This document shows, piece by piece, positions 18,117-28,757 of a DNA stretch of 64,000 nt. Source of the stretch: CAWJMD01 sp963845675 (GTDB lineage Bacteria; Actinomycetota; Actinomycetes; Actinomycetales; CAWJMD01); NCBI GenBank assembly GCA_963845675.1, contig CAWJSX010000001.1, positions 992,001 through 1,056,000 on the forward strand. The letters run 5' to 3'. The translations under genes and the position numbers were made by a program. How positions within the stretch are numbered: position 1 is the first letter of the stretch; each line of letters starts with the position of its first letter. The notes below the pieces were generated by a model. That model ran no database searches, was not told where the DNA came from, and was given only the letters and a program-made list of their open reading frames with translations.

Positions 18117-18986
18117 CTACGTGCTGGGGGGAGGGTCGAGCGCAGCGCCGTGCGCGTACAGGGCGACCCACGCCCGGCTCTGGACGTCGCGGAGCCGCCG
18201 AGCGACGGCCAGCGCCTCCGGGTCCGGCACGAACCCGGTCACCTCGAGGTACGTCGCCACCGCCTCGTCCCCGTCCAGGCTCTCGCTGTCGCGGATCACC
18301 ACGAGGTCCCACTCGACCGGCCCGCGCCACGCGTCGTCGAGGTCCCACCAGGTGGCGCGGCCGTCCACGTCGAGCAGGTTGCCGCCGTGGGGGTCGCCGT
18401 GCAGCGGCACCAGACGCCCCGGGGAGGCGCGCTCCACACGTGTCGTCACGGCCTGCATGTCCGCGAGGGCCTCGCGGCTCTCGTCACCGATGTCCACGGC
18501 CTCCGCGATCGGCATCACGCCAAGCCGCGCCAGCAGCATGACGGCGCGGTGGCTGTCGGCCGCCACCTGCTCGGGGCCCGGCATCCAGCCCGTGTAGCCG
18601 GACATGCCCCCGTGCAGCCGGGCCAGGGCCCGGCCCGCCGCAGCACCGTCCCGACACGAGCGAAGGCCGGTGAGCAGCGGCCAGAACGTCATCACGGCCT
18701 CAGGGCCCGCATGAGGCCCCCCTGCGCTGCCGGGCAGGGGGATGACGACATCCGCACCCCGGGAGCTCGCACGACGGGCGAGGAGCACCTCCAGCGCCAG
18801 ATGGGCGCCGGCGTCGGCGCGGACGGACGCCGTCCAGTGCGCGATCCTCGCGACCACCGGCTCCGGGTGCAGGTGCACCACGGCGTTGGCCCCCGCGTGC
18901 AGCAGCCGGGGCTGCACGTCTCCTGCCCCGATCACTCCGAGCCGCCGCGCGTGCGCGACGGCGGCGTCCACGGCGGGGTCGTTCAC
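18117..18986 (-). CDS. Phosphotransferase of the APH/choline kinase fold
   Basis: 289-residue kinase-like protein with the aminoglycoside-phosphotransferase fold. The catalytic loop LHGDPHGGNLL (HGDxHxxN) and metal-binding WWDLDDAWRGP are intact; a lysine-poor N-lobe (VVARIAHW) is typical of this sub-family. The GTG at 18986 overlaps the hisS stop by four bases (GTGA), so it is translated in tandem with hisS. The substrate is unknown: small-molecule kinase or aminoglycoside modification are both possible. It is convergent with the MerR gene. Confidence 0.82.
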   Translation of the reverse strand: MNDPAVDAAVAHARRLGVIGAGDVQPRLLHAGANAVVHLHPEPVVARIAHWTASVRADAGAHLALEVLLARRASSRGADVVIPLPGSAGGPHAGPEAVMTFWPLLTGLRSCRDGAAAGRALARLHGGMSGYTGWMPGPEQVAADSHRAVMLLARLGVMPIAEAVDIGDESREALADMQAVTTRVERASPGRLVPLHGDPHGGNLLDVDGRATWWDLDDAWRGPVEWDLVVIRDSESLDGDEAVATYLEVTGFVPDPEALAVARRLRDVQSRAWVALYAHGAALDPPPST

Positions 18987-20353
18987 GACGGCAGGATCAC
19001 GCCCGGACGCAGGTCCTCGGTGGGCGGGACCCACGTGGCGGGGTCGGCGTCCACCTGGTCGCCGGAACGGATGTCCTTGACCTGGTGGCCCTCGGCGGGG
19101 TCGGCCCCGGCCGGCGGGAACCACACGAACGGGATGCCGCGGCGGTCGGCGAACCGGATCTGCTTGCCGAACCTGTCGGCACGCGGCGCGACCTCGGTCG
19201 GCACGCCGCGCGACCGCAGCGAGGCGGCCACCTGCTCGGCCTGGGGGCGCTGGTCCTCGTCGCCGAGCGCGACCAGGACGGCGGTCGGCACCGATCGCGA
19301 CGCGGTGAGCCCACGCGCGAACACCAGGCCGAGGACGCGCGTCAGACCGAAGGAGATGCCGACGCCCGGGTAGGTCGTGCGGCCGTCGCTGGCGAGGGCG
19401 TCGTAGCGTCCGCCGGAGCAGGCCGAGCCGAACTGCTCGTAGCCCTCCATCGTCGTCTCGTAGACGGTGCCCGTGTAGTAGTCGAGGCCCCTCGCGATCG
19501 AGAGATCGGCCACGAGCGCCCCGGGACGGCGACGAGCCGCCGCCTCGACCACCGCGGTCAGCTCTGCCAGGCCTTCGTCGAGAAGCGGGTGCGAGACGTC
19601 GTGGGCGTCGGCCAGCTTGCGCACGTCGTCCGCGAAGCTGCCGTCGGCGGAACGGATCTGGGCGAGGGCCAGGCAGGCTGCGGCCTGGTCGGGCGTGGCA
19701 CCGACGCCGACCAGCAGGGCGGTCACGGCGTCCGGGCCGGCCTTGTCGAGCTTGTCGACCGCCCGAAGCACCGCGTCGGGGTCGTCGAGCCCGAGCCCGC
19801 GGTAGAAGCCTTCGGCGAGCTTGCGGTTGTTGACCCGCACCGTCATGGCAGGCAGACCGAGTCGCCGCAGGCCCTCGAACGCCTCGGCCATCACCAGGGG
19901 CAGCTCGACCTCGTAGTGGAACGGCAGCGCGTCGCGGTCGACCACGTCGATGTCCGCCTGCGCGAACTCGCGGTAGCGGCCCTCCTGGGGTCGCTCGCCC
20001 CGCCACACCTTCTGGATCTGGTAGCGGCGGAAGGGGAACTGCAACGTCCCCGCGTTCTCCAGGACGTAGCGCGCGAAGGGCACGGTCAGGTCGAAGTGCA
20101 GCGCGAGGTCGCTGGACGGATCCACCGCGGCCTGCGGCTCGTCGTCACCGGCCAGGCGGCGGACGCCGTAGACCTCCTTGTCGATCTCGCCCTTGCGCAG
20201 GAGCTGGCCGACGGTCTCGACGGCACGGGTCTCGAGGCTCGCGAAACCGTGCAGCTCGAAGACCCGGCGCAGCTCGTCCACGACCTGCTGCTCGACGGCG
20301 CGCTGTGCCGGGCTCCACTCGGGGAACCCGGAGATCGGCGTGATGCGGGCCAT
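18983..20353 (-). CDS. hisS: Histidyl-tRNA synthetase
   Basis: Class II synthetase, 456 residues. Motif 2 region (QIQKVWRGERPQEGRYREF), histidine-binding RGLDYYTGTVYE and SACSGGRYD, motif 3 GVGISFGLTRVLGL, and a C-terminal anticodon-binding domain (AVLVALGDEDQRPQAEQVAA). ATG 20353 overlaps the stop of the upstream hydrolase by one base (TGATG), and the 3' end overlaps the phosphotransferase. A three-gene coupled operon is therefore likely. No frameshifts. Confidence 0.96.
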   Translation of the reverse strand: MARITPISGFPEWSPAQRAVEQQVVDELRRVFELHGFASLETRAVETVGQLLRKGEIDKEVYGVRRLAGDDEPQAAVDPSSDLALHFDLTVPFARYVLENAGTLQFPFRRYQIQKVWRGERPQEGRYREFAQADIDVVDRDALPFHYEVELPLVMAEAFEGLRRLGLPAMTVRVNNRKLAEGFYRGLGLDDPDAVLRAVDKLDKAGPDAVTALLVGVGATPDQAAACLALAQIRSADGSFADDVRKLADAHDVSHPLLDEGLAELTAVVEAAARRRPGALVADLSIARGLDYYTGTVYETTMEGYEQFGSACSGGRYDALASDGRTTYPGVGISFGLTRVLGLVFARGLTASRSVPTAVLVALGDEDQRPQAEQVAASLRSRGVPTEVAPRADRFGKQIRFADRRGIPFVWFPPAGADPAEGHQVKDIRSGDQVDADPATWVPPTEDLRPGVILPS

Positions 20354-21068
20354 CAGCGAGCCACCTCGAGGAGATAGGGGTTGGTCGCGCGCTCGCGGAC
20401 GATGGTCGTCGCCGGACCGTGTCCCGGCAGGACGAGGGTGTCGTCGGGCATCGGCAGCACGACGTCGCGCAGGGACCTCAGCATGGCCTCGTGCGAACCC
20501 CCCGGCAGGTCGGTGCGGCCGATGCTCCCGGCGAAGAGGACGTCCCCGACCAACGACGTCGCGGTGGGTCGTCCGGGCTCCCCCGCGTCCCCCGCGAGGG
20601 AGTCGGGCACGTCGTCGAGACCGAAGAGGACCGACCCCTCGGTGTGGCCGGGAGCGTGCCGCACGGTGATGGACAGACCGGCGATCTCGATCGCCTCGTC
20701 GTCGCGGACGCGCCGGACGTCGGACGGCTCCACCCACTTCGCGCTCTCGCCGAACTGCAGCTCGAGCATCGAGACCAGGGACGGGTCCAGCGTGGCGAGG
20801 GGTTCCCCAGCCGGTAGGCGTCGTCGGCGTGGACCAGTGCGGGGACGTCGTGCCCGGCGCAGACAGGGGTCACCGAGTACACGTGGTCGAGGTGGCCGTG
20901 GGTGAGCAGCACCGCGGCGGGCCGCAGACGGTGGGTCGACAGCACGGACGCGAGGTCGTCGAGCACACCCACACCGGGGTCCACCACCACGCACTCCTCG
21001 CCCGCACCTGGGGCGACGACGTAGCAGTTGGTGGCGAACGCGGCGGCCGGGAAGGAGGACAGGAGCAC
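20353..21068 (-). CDS. Metallo-beta-lactamase fold hydrolase (glyoxalase II-like), one frameshift
   Basis: Zinc hydrolase of the glyoxalase II/MBL superfamily. The N-terminal half (MLLSSFPAAAFATNCYVV ... LLTHGHLDHVYSV, with the HxHxDH motif) and the C-terminal half (APGHTEGSV, GDVLFAGSIGRTDLPGG, VLPGHGPATT) are in different frames, joined near 20800-20812 where a GGGG run occurs. Restoring one base gives about 238 residues, normal for the family. The gene is directly upstream of hisS and overlaps it by one base, an arrangement common in actinobacteria. Confidence 0.85.
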
Positions 21069-21250
21069 GTCGCGAGCCTACCGGCGGGTCATGCACCCAT
21101 CCGTCGGCCACGCGCCCGCGTCAGTGACGACGGTCGTCCGCGCGCCCCTCCGCGGCGTGCCGACACGGCGCATAGACTCTGCGCGCGAGTCACTCACCAC
21201 CGGGCGCCGAACCACGTCGTACCGGTCACCAGGACCTGGGAGGGTTCCAC

Positions 21251-22058
21251 GTGCCGTCGAGCAAGCGGGAGCGAGAGTACGCACGACGCCGGTACTCCGA
21301 CTGGCAGCAGCGCCAGGCGGAGAAGGCGCTCCGGCGACGCGGGTGCGGATGGTGCTGGCGGTGGTCGCCGTGCTCATGGTCCCCGCCCTCGTCCTCGGGC
21401 TGATGTGGTGGCTCGACCGCGACGACGGCACGACCACGGCCGCGCCAGACCCCACCGCGAGCCAGAGCACCGACGACCCGGACAACCCGTGCCCGCCGGT
21501 CGAGGCGAGCCCCTCCTGCCGAGCCGCTGCAGTTCGCGGCCGCACCGGACCCCTCCGTGGCCGAGGGCCGGACGTGGACGGCGACGATCGCCACCACGCT
21601 GCGGCGACGTCGTGGTCGAGCTCGACGGTGCGGCCGCGCCGCAGGCCGTCGCCAACTTCGTCCAGCTCTCCCGCGACGCCTTCTACAGTTCGACGCCCTG
21701 CCATCGCCTGACCACGACCGGCATCTTCGTGCTCCAGTGCGGCGACCCGACGGGCACCGGCCAGGGCGGCCCCGGGATACACCTGGGGTCCGATCGAGAA
21801 CGCTCCGATCGACGACGTCTACCCCGCCGGGACGCTGGCCATGGCCCGAGTGGGCGACCAGGCCGACAGCCAGGGCAGCCAGTTCTTCCTCGTCTACGAG
21901 GACTCCACGATCCCCTCCGACTCGGCCGGCGGCTACACGGTCTTCGGCACGATCACCGAGGGCCTCGACATCGTCCAGCAGATCGCCGACGGAGGTCTGG
22001 CCGAGGACGGCACCGCGCCCACGCGGGCCGTCAGCATCGAGGAGGTGACCGTCAGTGA
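21251..22058 (+). CDS. Membrane-anchored cyclophilin-type peptidyl-prolyl isomerase, several frameshifts
   Basis: Proline isomerase for extracytoplasmic protein folding. Reading across frames gives a charged N-terminus (PSSKREREYARRRYSDW from GTG 21251), one transmembrane helix (VLAVVAVLMVPALVLGLMWW), a low-complexity linker, then the cyclophilin domain (VVVELDGAAAPQAVANFVQL, PCHRLTTTGIFVLQCGDPTG, AMARVGDQADSQGSQFFLVY, GYTVFGTITEGLDIVQQI). Frame changes occur near 21340, 21525, 21600 and 21777. The expected stop overlaps the next gene's GTG at 22055. This is most likely an intact gene in poor-quality sequence. Confidence 0.8.
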
Positions 22059-23718
22059 GCGAGCAGACGCCCACCGAGCCGGCGACGGAGTCGACGGAGC
22101 CGACGCCTGCCGTCGAGCAGCGCGTCCCGACGTGCCCCGGAGCCGCGGCGGCCGCCGAGCAGCCGTCGGCCCCCGAGTCAGCAGGCGCCCGCCCCGAGCG
22201 CCGCCGTCGAGCAGCCGTCCGCACCGGGACCGACGCGGAGCCCCCGCACCGAGACCGAGCCGACGCCCGCCGTCGAGCAGCCGTCCGCCCCGGAGCCCGA
22301 CCGCGCCCGCCCCGGCCCCGTCCGAGGCTCCACATCCCAGCCCCGCGCCCCGTCCGCATCCCGTGCCCCGGCCCGGACCCCGACCGGGGGTCCTCGCCAG
22401 CGGACGCGCAAGGCGTCACCCGCGCCGCCCCGGCCCACGAGGAACCAGTGGCGCGTGCGGCCGCCGAGCGACCCCGCACCGTGGGGACGCGTGGCGGACG
22501 ACGGCACGGTCTACGTCACGACCGCCGACGGCGAGCGACCGGTCGGCTCGTACCCCGATACGACGTCGGACGAGGCCCTCGCGTACTTCGGCCGCAAGTA
22601 CGACGACCTCGTCGCGCAGGTCGACCTGGCCGAGCAGCGGCTGCAGGTACCCGGCGCGGCGGTCAAGGACGTGGTGAAGGGACTCGACGCCGTCCGCTCC
22701 CAGCTCGCCGACGCGGCGGCGTCGGCGACCTCGAGGGGCTCGCGACGCGCATCGCAGGTCTCGACGAGGCGGTGGCCGTCCGCCGCAAGGAGATCGAGAA
22801 GGCCCGTGCCGAGGCCAAGGAGGAGTCGCGCGTCGCGCGCCTCGTCCTGGTCGAGGAGGCCGAGGCGATCGCCGGAACCGATCCCGCTCGTATCCAGTGG
22901 AAGTCGTCGGGCGAGCGGATGCAGGCGCTGTTCGAGGCGTGGAAGACCGCCCAACGGTCCGGTGCACGACTCGACAAGCCGGTCGAGGAGGAGCTGTGGA
23001 AGCGGTTCAGCCACTCCCGCACCGCTTTCGACCGGGCCCGCAAGCACCACTTCGCGCAGCTCAACGCCGAGCACGGTGAGGCGAAGGAGAAGAAGGAGAA
23101 GCTGGTCAAGGAGGCCGAGGCGCTGGCCGACTCCCGCGACTGGGGTGCGACCGCCGCTGCCTTCCGGGCCTGATGGACCGGTGGCGCGCCGCCGGGCGGG
23201 CCGGACGCAAGGACGACGACGCCCTGTGGGGTCGCTTCCGCGCCGCCCAGGACACGTTCTTCGAGGCACGCAACGCCGACCTCGCCATCCAGGACGCGGA
23301 GTTCGCAGCGAACCTGCGAGGTCAAGGAGAAGCTGCTCGCCGAGGCGGAGGCCCTGCTGCCGGTGACGGACCTCGAGGCCGCGAAGACCGACACTGCGCT
23401 CGGTGCAGGACCGCTGGGATGCGGCGGGCAAGGTGCCGCGGGCCGACCTCGGCCGCGTCGAGAAGCGGATGCGCGCCGTCGAGCAGGCCGTCCGCGACAT
23501 CGACGACGCCAAGTGGAAGCGGTCCAACCCCGAGACGAAGGCGCGGGCGGACAGTGCCCTCGGCCAGCTGGAGGAGTCGATCGCAGGGCTCGAGCAGCGA
23601 CCTCGAGTCGGCGAAGCAGTCCGGGGACGCCCGCGGCGTCAAGGATGCCGAGCAGGCCCTGCAGGCACGGCGCGCATGGCTCGAGCAGGTTCGCAGGGCA
23701 GCCGACGACTTCTCCTGA
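22055..23718 (+). CDS. DUF349 protein, multiple frameshifts
   Basis: Coiled-coil protein built of DUF349 repeats, function unknown; the family is widespread in actinobacteria beside cyclophilins and rel, as here. The N-terminal third is Pro/Ala-rich and low-complexity. DUF349 segments can be followed through three frames: DEALAYFGRKYDDLVAQVDL, EAWKTAQRSGARLDKPVEEE, FSHSRTAFDRARKHHFAQLN, DDALWGRFRAAQDTFFEARN, SVQDRWDAAGKVPRADLGRV, and the end QVRRAADDFS. Frame changes lie near 22200-22450, 22725, 23165, 23325, 23395 and 23600. GTG 22055 overlaps the cyclophilin stop. Confidence 0.8.
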
Positions 23719-23880
23719 GGCGGGCCCACGTTCTCTTGCCGCTCCGTGCGTGCTCCGCACCCTCAGACCCGGCTCGGCGTGAGGGCCGTCGGGCCGTCCA
23801 CAAGGCTCGCTCCGCGGCCGGTCGTCCACACCGGTCGTGACGGGCTGTTCCGCAGGTCCGCCGCGTCCACGGTGGCGGCC

Positions 23881-24548
23881 GTGCCCGTCAGCCCAGCCGA
23901 GCCCGACGGCCTCGCGTGGCTGCTCGCCACCCGGCGCCCGACCGCTCTTGAGCCGTTCCTCACGGGACCCGGTCAGGACCGTGCCACCCTCGAGCGCTGG
24001 CACGCTGAGGGGCTCTCCAGCGCGGTGGCCGGCGGCGTCTACCTGGCTCGTGCCTGGGCCGGCCTGCCGTCCGCCCGCTGCGCCGCGCTCCGCCTCCTCC
24101 TGCGCCCCGGTGCGGTCGTGGCGATGTCGTCGGCGGTGTGGGCCCGGGGCGGGCCTGGTCGACGCCCGCCTCGACCGAGACGCCGGCCGGAACGTCCAGG
24201 ACCGGGACGACCACGACGTCGACGTGATCGTCCGCCGGCCGCCCCGGTCGCTCACGCCCGCGCGAGGGCGTGCGGGCGCGCCAGCTCGCACTCGGTCCGG
24301 AGGACGTCGAGCGGTGTCACGGCACGCCCCTGACCACGCCGCTCCGGACCACGGTCGACCTGTTGATGTGGGGTACCGACCGCGACCAGGACGCGCTCGA
24401 CTGGCTGTGGAGCCACGGCGTCGGTCCCCTCAGGTGCGTGACGACCTGCCGGCGGACGACCGTCGAGCCCGTGGACGGCACGTGCGCCTCGACGTGCTGT
24501 CGAGGGTCCGACGCCGTCAGGTCGCGCCACTCGCCTCAGTGCCGTTGA
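23881..24548 (+). pseudogene. AbiEi-like/DUF559-neighbour hypothetical protein, frameshifted
   Basis: Reading across frames gives PDGLAWLLATRRPTALEPFL, a VAGGVYLARAWAGLPSARC segment, ALRLLLRPGAVVAMSSA, then DDHDVDVIVRRPPRS and TPLTTPLRTTVDLLMWGTDR. This pattern resembles the actinobacterial type IV antitoxin AbiEi-like family, which usually has a winged-helix start and a C-terminal nuclease-like domain; the latter appears absent. Frame changes occur near 24145 and 24260. A real disruption cannot be separated from sequence error, and the family match is tentative. Confidence 0.4.
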
Positions 24549-24587
24549 CCGACCCCGTCACGGTGTGGGCAAGAGGCCGAGATGCCC

Positions 24588-26967
24588 TCAGCCTGAACGC
24601 TTCCCAGTGATCCTGTAGACGTCGAAGACACCCTCGACCCGCTTCACCGCGGCGAGGACGTGGCCGAGGTGCCCCGGGTCACCCATCTCGAAGACGAACT
24701 TGGAGACGGCGACCCGGTCCCTGTTCGTGGCGACCGACGCGGACAGGATGTTCACGTGGTTGTCGGAGAGGACCCGCGTGACGTCGGAGAGCAGCCGAGC
24801 GCGGTCGAGCGCCTCCACCTGGATCTGCACGAGGAAGACGCTGGCCGCACCGACCGACCACTCGACGTCGACGATGCGACCGTCCTGGCTGATCAGGCCG
24901 GCCACGTTGGCGCAGTCCTCGACGTGGACGGACACCCCATGACCACGGGTGACGAAGCCGATGATCGGGTCACCCGGCACCGGGGTGCAGCACTTCGCGA
25001 GCTTGACCCAGATGTCGTCCAGCCCCTTGACGACGACGCCCGGGTCGCCCGAGCGCGGCCGACGCTGCGGCACGGTCGACGGGATGGTCGCCTCGGCGAG
25101 GTCCTCCTCCGCACCGTCCGCCCCGCCCATGGCCGACGACGAGCTTGGAGACGATGCTCGCCGCGGAGACGTGTCCCTCGCCGACGGCGGCGTACAGCGC
25201 CGACACGTCGGCGTAGCGGAGCTCGTTGGCCAGCCCCACGAGTGCCTCGTGGCTCATCAACCGCTGGATGGGAAGCCCCTGCTTCCGCATCGCCTTGGCG
25301 ATGTGGTCCTTGCCCTGCTCGATCGCCTCCTCGCGGCGCTCCTTCGAGAACCACTGGCGGATCTTGTTCCGGGCGCGCGGGCTCTTGACGAAGGTCAGCC
25401 AGTCCCGGCTCGGTCCCGCATCGGCGACCTTGGACGTGAAGACCTCCACCACGTCACCGTTGTCGAGCGACGACTCAAGAGCCACGAGGCGGCCGTTGAC
25501 CCGCGCACCCATCGTGCGGTGCCCGACCTCCGTGTGCACCGCGTACGCGAAGTCGACGGGGGTCGAGTCGGCGGGAAGGGCGACCACGTCGCCCTTCGGC
25601 GTGAACACGTAGACCTCGCGTCCACCGATCTCGAACCGCAGCGAGTCGAGGAACTCCCCCGGGTCCGCCGTCTCCCGCTGCCAGTCGAGAAGCTGTCGCA
25701 GCCAGGCCATCTCGTTGGCGTTGGCGGTGTCGCCCGCCTCCGTCGAGGCGCCCTTGTTGGCGGCGTCCTTGTACTTCCAGTGCGCGGCGACGCCCAGCTC
25801 GGCCCGCCGGTGCATCAGGTGGGTTCGGATCTGCACCTCGACCGGCTTGCCGCTCGGCCCGATCACCGTCGTGTGCAGGGACTGGTACATGTTGAACTTG
25901 GGCATCGCGATGTAGTCCTTGAACCGCCCGGGCACCGGGTTCCAGCGCGCGTGCAGCGCACCCAGCACGGCGTAGCAGTCACGGACCGTGTCGACGAGGA
26001 CGCGGACGCCGACCAGGTCGTAGATGTCGGCGAAGTCGCGGCCGCGCACGATCATCTTCTGGTAGACGGAGTAGTAGTGCTTCGGTCGCCCCGTCACCGT
26101 GGCCTTGATCTTGGCGCCCCGCAGGTCGTCGCGGATGTTGTCACGGACGACCGCCAGGTACTCCTCACGGGCCGGGGCGCGGTCGGCGACGAGGCGCACG
26201 ATCTCGTCGTAGACACCCGGGTAGAGCGTGGCGAACGACAGGTCCTCGAGCTCCCACTTGATCGTGTTCATGCCGAGCCGGTGGGCGAGCGGCGCGTAGA
26301 TCTCGAGCGTCTCCCGTGCCTTGCGCTCGGCGGACGACTGGGAGACGTACTTCCAGGTGCGGGCGTTGTGCAGGCGGTCGGCCAGCTTGATCAGCAGCAC
26401 CCGGATGTCACGGGCCATCGCGACGACCATCTTCCGGACGGTCTCCGCCTGCGCCGCGTCGCCGTACGCCACCTTGTCGAGCTTCGTGACGCCGTCGACC
26501 AGCATCGCGACCTCGTCACCGAACTCCTTGCGCAGCGCCTCCAGGCTGTAGTCCGTGTCCTCGACGGTGTCGTGGAGCAGGGCGGCAGCCAACGTCGGCA
26601 CGGTCATCCCCAGCTCGGCGAGGATCGTGGCGACCGCAACCGGATGGGTGATGTAGGGGTCCCCGCTCTTGCGGCGCTGCCCGCGGTGCGCCCTCTCGGC
26701 GACCTCGTAGGCCCGCTCCAGCACCGCGGTGTCGGACTTCGGGTGGTTGGCGCGGACGGAACGCAGCAGGGGCTCCAGGACCGGCGAGGTCGAGCCGCTG
26801 CGTCCGCCGAAGCGCGCGATCCTGGCGCGGATGCCGACCGGGCCGGTCTCGCCCGGCCGCAGCGACGGCAGGCCTCCAGCGGAGGCGTTGTCGACGGGGT
26901 CGGTCGTCGTGGCGCCGGGTGCAGCGGAGGGCTGGGTCGCGGGTCCTGCGTCGATGCGGTCACTCAC
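24588..26967 (-). CDS. rel: RelA/SpoT-type (p)ppGpp synthetase/hydrolase, one frameshift
   Basis: Bifunctional stringent-response enzyme. HD hydrolase domain with LLHDTVEDTDYSLE, synthetase domain with RFKDYIAMPKFNMYQSLHT, TGS domain (VYVFTPKGDVVALPADSTPV), and a C-terminal ACT domain (RARLLSDVTRVLSDNHVNIL). GTG 26967 was chosen over GTG 26976 because AGGAGG at 26977-26982 is eight bases upstream of the former and directly abuts the latter. The zinc-finger/ACT part is in another frame after about 25125; one missing or extra base restores roughly 790 residues. Both active sites look intact. It follows apt at the end of the yajC-secDF operon. Confidence 0.93.
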
Positions 26968-27034
26968 CGGAACCACCTCCTGCTGTCGGCTTCCAGTCTA
27001 AGCGGCGCGGGCCCCCGAGCCTGACGCCGCGGGC

Positions 27035-27613
27035 TCAGAGCACCGCGAGGGAGCGGACGTCACGACCGTCGAGGTGCTCGCGGCCGGAGAGGAAGCCGAG
27101 CTCGATGAGGCAGAGGACGGCCACCACGTGCGCACCGCCGGCCTCCACCAGGTCGCACGTCGCCTTGGCCGTCCCGCCCGTGGCGAGGAGGTCGTCGACC
27201 ACCGCCACGCGCTGCCCCGCGGTGAAGGCGTCGACGTGCACCTCGATCTCGGCGGTGCCGTACTCCAGGCCGTAGCTCGCGGACCGCGTCGTCGTGGGGA
27301 GCTTGCCCGCCTTGCGGACGGGGACGAACCCGGTGCCCGCGCGCAGGGCCATCGGCGCACCGAGGATGAAGCCGCGCGCCTCGACGCCCGCGATGACGTC
27401 GGCCTCCCCGTCGTCGAGCAGCGCGCTCATCCCGTCCACGGCGGCCCGCAGGCCTGCCGCGTCGGCGAGCACGGGGGTGATGTCCTTGAAGACGATGCCC
27501 GGGCTGGGGAAGTCGGGCACGTCGCGGACGAGGGACAGCACCAGGTCGCGACGGGCCTGCTGCTCGGGCCCCTCGGCGCGCGGACCGCCCGGGCGAGCCT
27601 GGGAGACGCTCAC
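27035..27613 (-). CDS. apt: Adenine phosphoribosyltransferase
   Basis: Purine salvage: adenine + PRPP to AMP. 192 residues from GTG 27613. Family landmarks: DVPDFPSPGIVFKDITPVLA, VIAGVEARGFILGAPMAL, KAGKLPTTTRSASYGLEYG and the PRPP-binding loop AVVDDLLATGGTAKA. It starts just after the secF stop (27615), as in other actinobacteria where apt links secDF to rel. Confidence 0.95.
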   Translation of the reverse strand: MSVSQARPGGPRAEGPEQQARRDLVLSLVRDVPDFPSPGIVFKDITPVLADAAGLRAAVDGMSALLDDGEADVIAGVEARGFILGAPMALRAGTGFVPVRKAGKLPTTTRSASYGLEYGTAEIEVHVDAFTAGQRVAVVDDLLATGGTAKATCDLVEAGGAHVVAVLCLIELGFLSGREHLDGRDVRSLAVL

Positions 27614-27614
27614 G

Positions 27615-28756
27615 TCAGCGCTTCTTCTTCCGGTTCGAGCGCTTCGGCTGGTTCCTCGGGCCCGTGGGGCGGACGGGCGCCGTCTGCTCGGGCGTCGGTG
27701 CCCCGGCGGTGACCATGACGTCCGACGTCGTTCCCTCGACCTGAGCCGCCTCGTCGCTCGGGGCCTGACGCGGCCGCCACGGCGCGGGCCTTGGCCACGC
27801 GTGCCTCCTGCTGCACGATCGCCGGCTCCCGGCGGCGCAGAGCCACCAGGAGCGGCGGGGCGATGAAGACCGATGAGTAGGCACCGGCGAAGACGCCGAT
27901 GAGCAGCGCCAGCGAGATGTCCTTGAGCGTGCCGGCACCGAGCAGGAACGCACCGATGAAGAGGATGGAACCGATCGGCAGGAGCGCCACGACCGTGGTG
28001 TTGATCGACCGCACGAGCGTCTGGTTGACCGCGAGGTTGACGGCCTCCCCGTACGTACGACGGGTGCTGGCCATCACGTGCGCGGTGTTCTCGCGGACCT
28101 TGTCGAACACGACCACCGTGTCGTACAGCGAGTAGCCGAGGATCGTCAGGAAGCCGATGACGGTGGCCGGGCGTGACCTCGAAGCCGGTGAGGGCGTAGA
28201 TGCCTGCCGTGACCATCAGGTCGTGCAGCAGCGCGACGACGGCCGCAGCGGCCATCTGCCACGCACGGAAGTAGAGGGCGATCACCAGCGACACGAGGAT
28301 CAGGAAGGTGACCAGTCCCGTCAGGGCCTTCTCGGTGACGTCAGCTCCCCACGAGGCGCCGACGAATGACGACGTGACCGCGGAGGGCTCGACGCCGTAG
28401 CCGGTCGCGAGCTCGTCGCGGAGCTGGTCGGTCTCGTCGTCGGTGAGCCGCTCGGTCTGCACCCGGATGCCGTCGCTGCCCACGACCGAGACCCGGGGCG
28501 CCTCGCCGGCGGGGAAGGCGCTCGTCACCACGTCGGTGGCGATGCGCTGGTCGGTCGTCGTGACGCCGGCGACCCGGAGCTCGGACCCGCCCCGGAACTC
28601 GATGCCCGGGTTGATGCCCTTCAGCGTCAGCACCAGCACAGAGCCGATGACCAGCAGGATGCCGATCGCGAACCAGTACCGCGCCTTGCCGACGAAGTCG
28701 AAGGACCGCTTGCCGGAGTAGAGGTCGTTGCCGAACCTGGCGAAGCTGAACGCCAT
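27615..28756 (-). CDS. secF: Protein translocase subunit SecF, two frameshifts
   Basis: Membrane partner of SecD that uses proton motive force to aid late Sec export. N-terminus AFSFARFGNDLYSGKRSFDF and helix RYWFAIGILLVIGSVLVLTL, periplasmic PGIEFRGGSELRV, then helices and the conserved LGYSLYDTVVVFDKVREN in a second frame, NTTVVALLPIGSILFIGAF, and a basic tail ending KRSNRKKKR in the third. Frame changes are near 28170 (one extra G in ACGCCCGGCC) and 27765. The ATG is one base past the secD stop. About 380 residues when repaired. Confidence 0.9.
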
Positions 28757-28757
28757 C

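Noticed and set aside
20829..22058. 409-codon frame through the MBL gene and cyclophilin
   Set aside because: Only its last third matches the cyclophilin; the rest is out-of-frame sequence joined by indels.
27610..28116. Separate small membrane protein between secF and apt
   Set aside because: Its sequence is the C-terminal half of SecF (YDTVVVFDKVRENTAHV), displaced by a frameshift.
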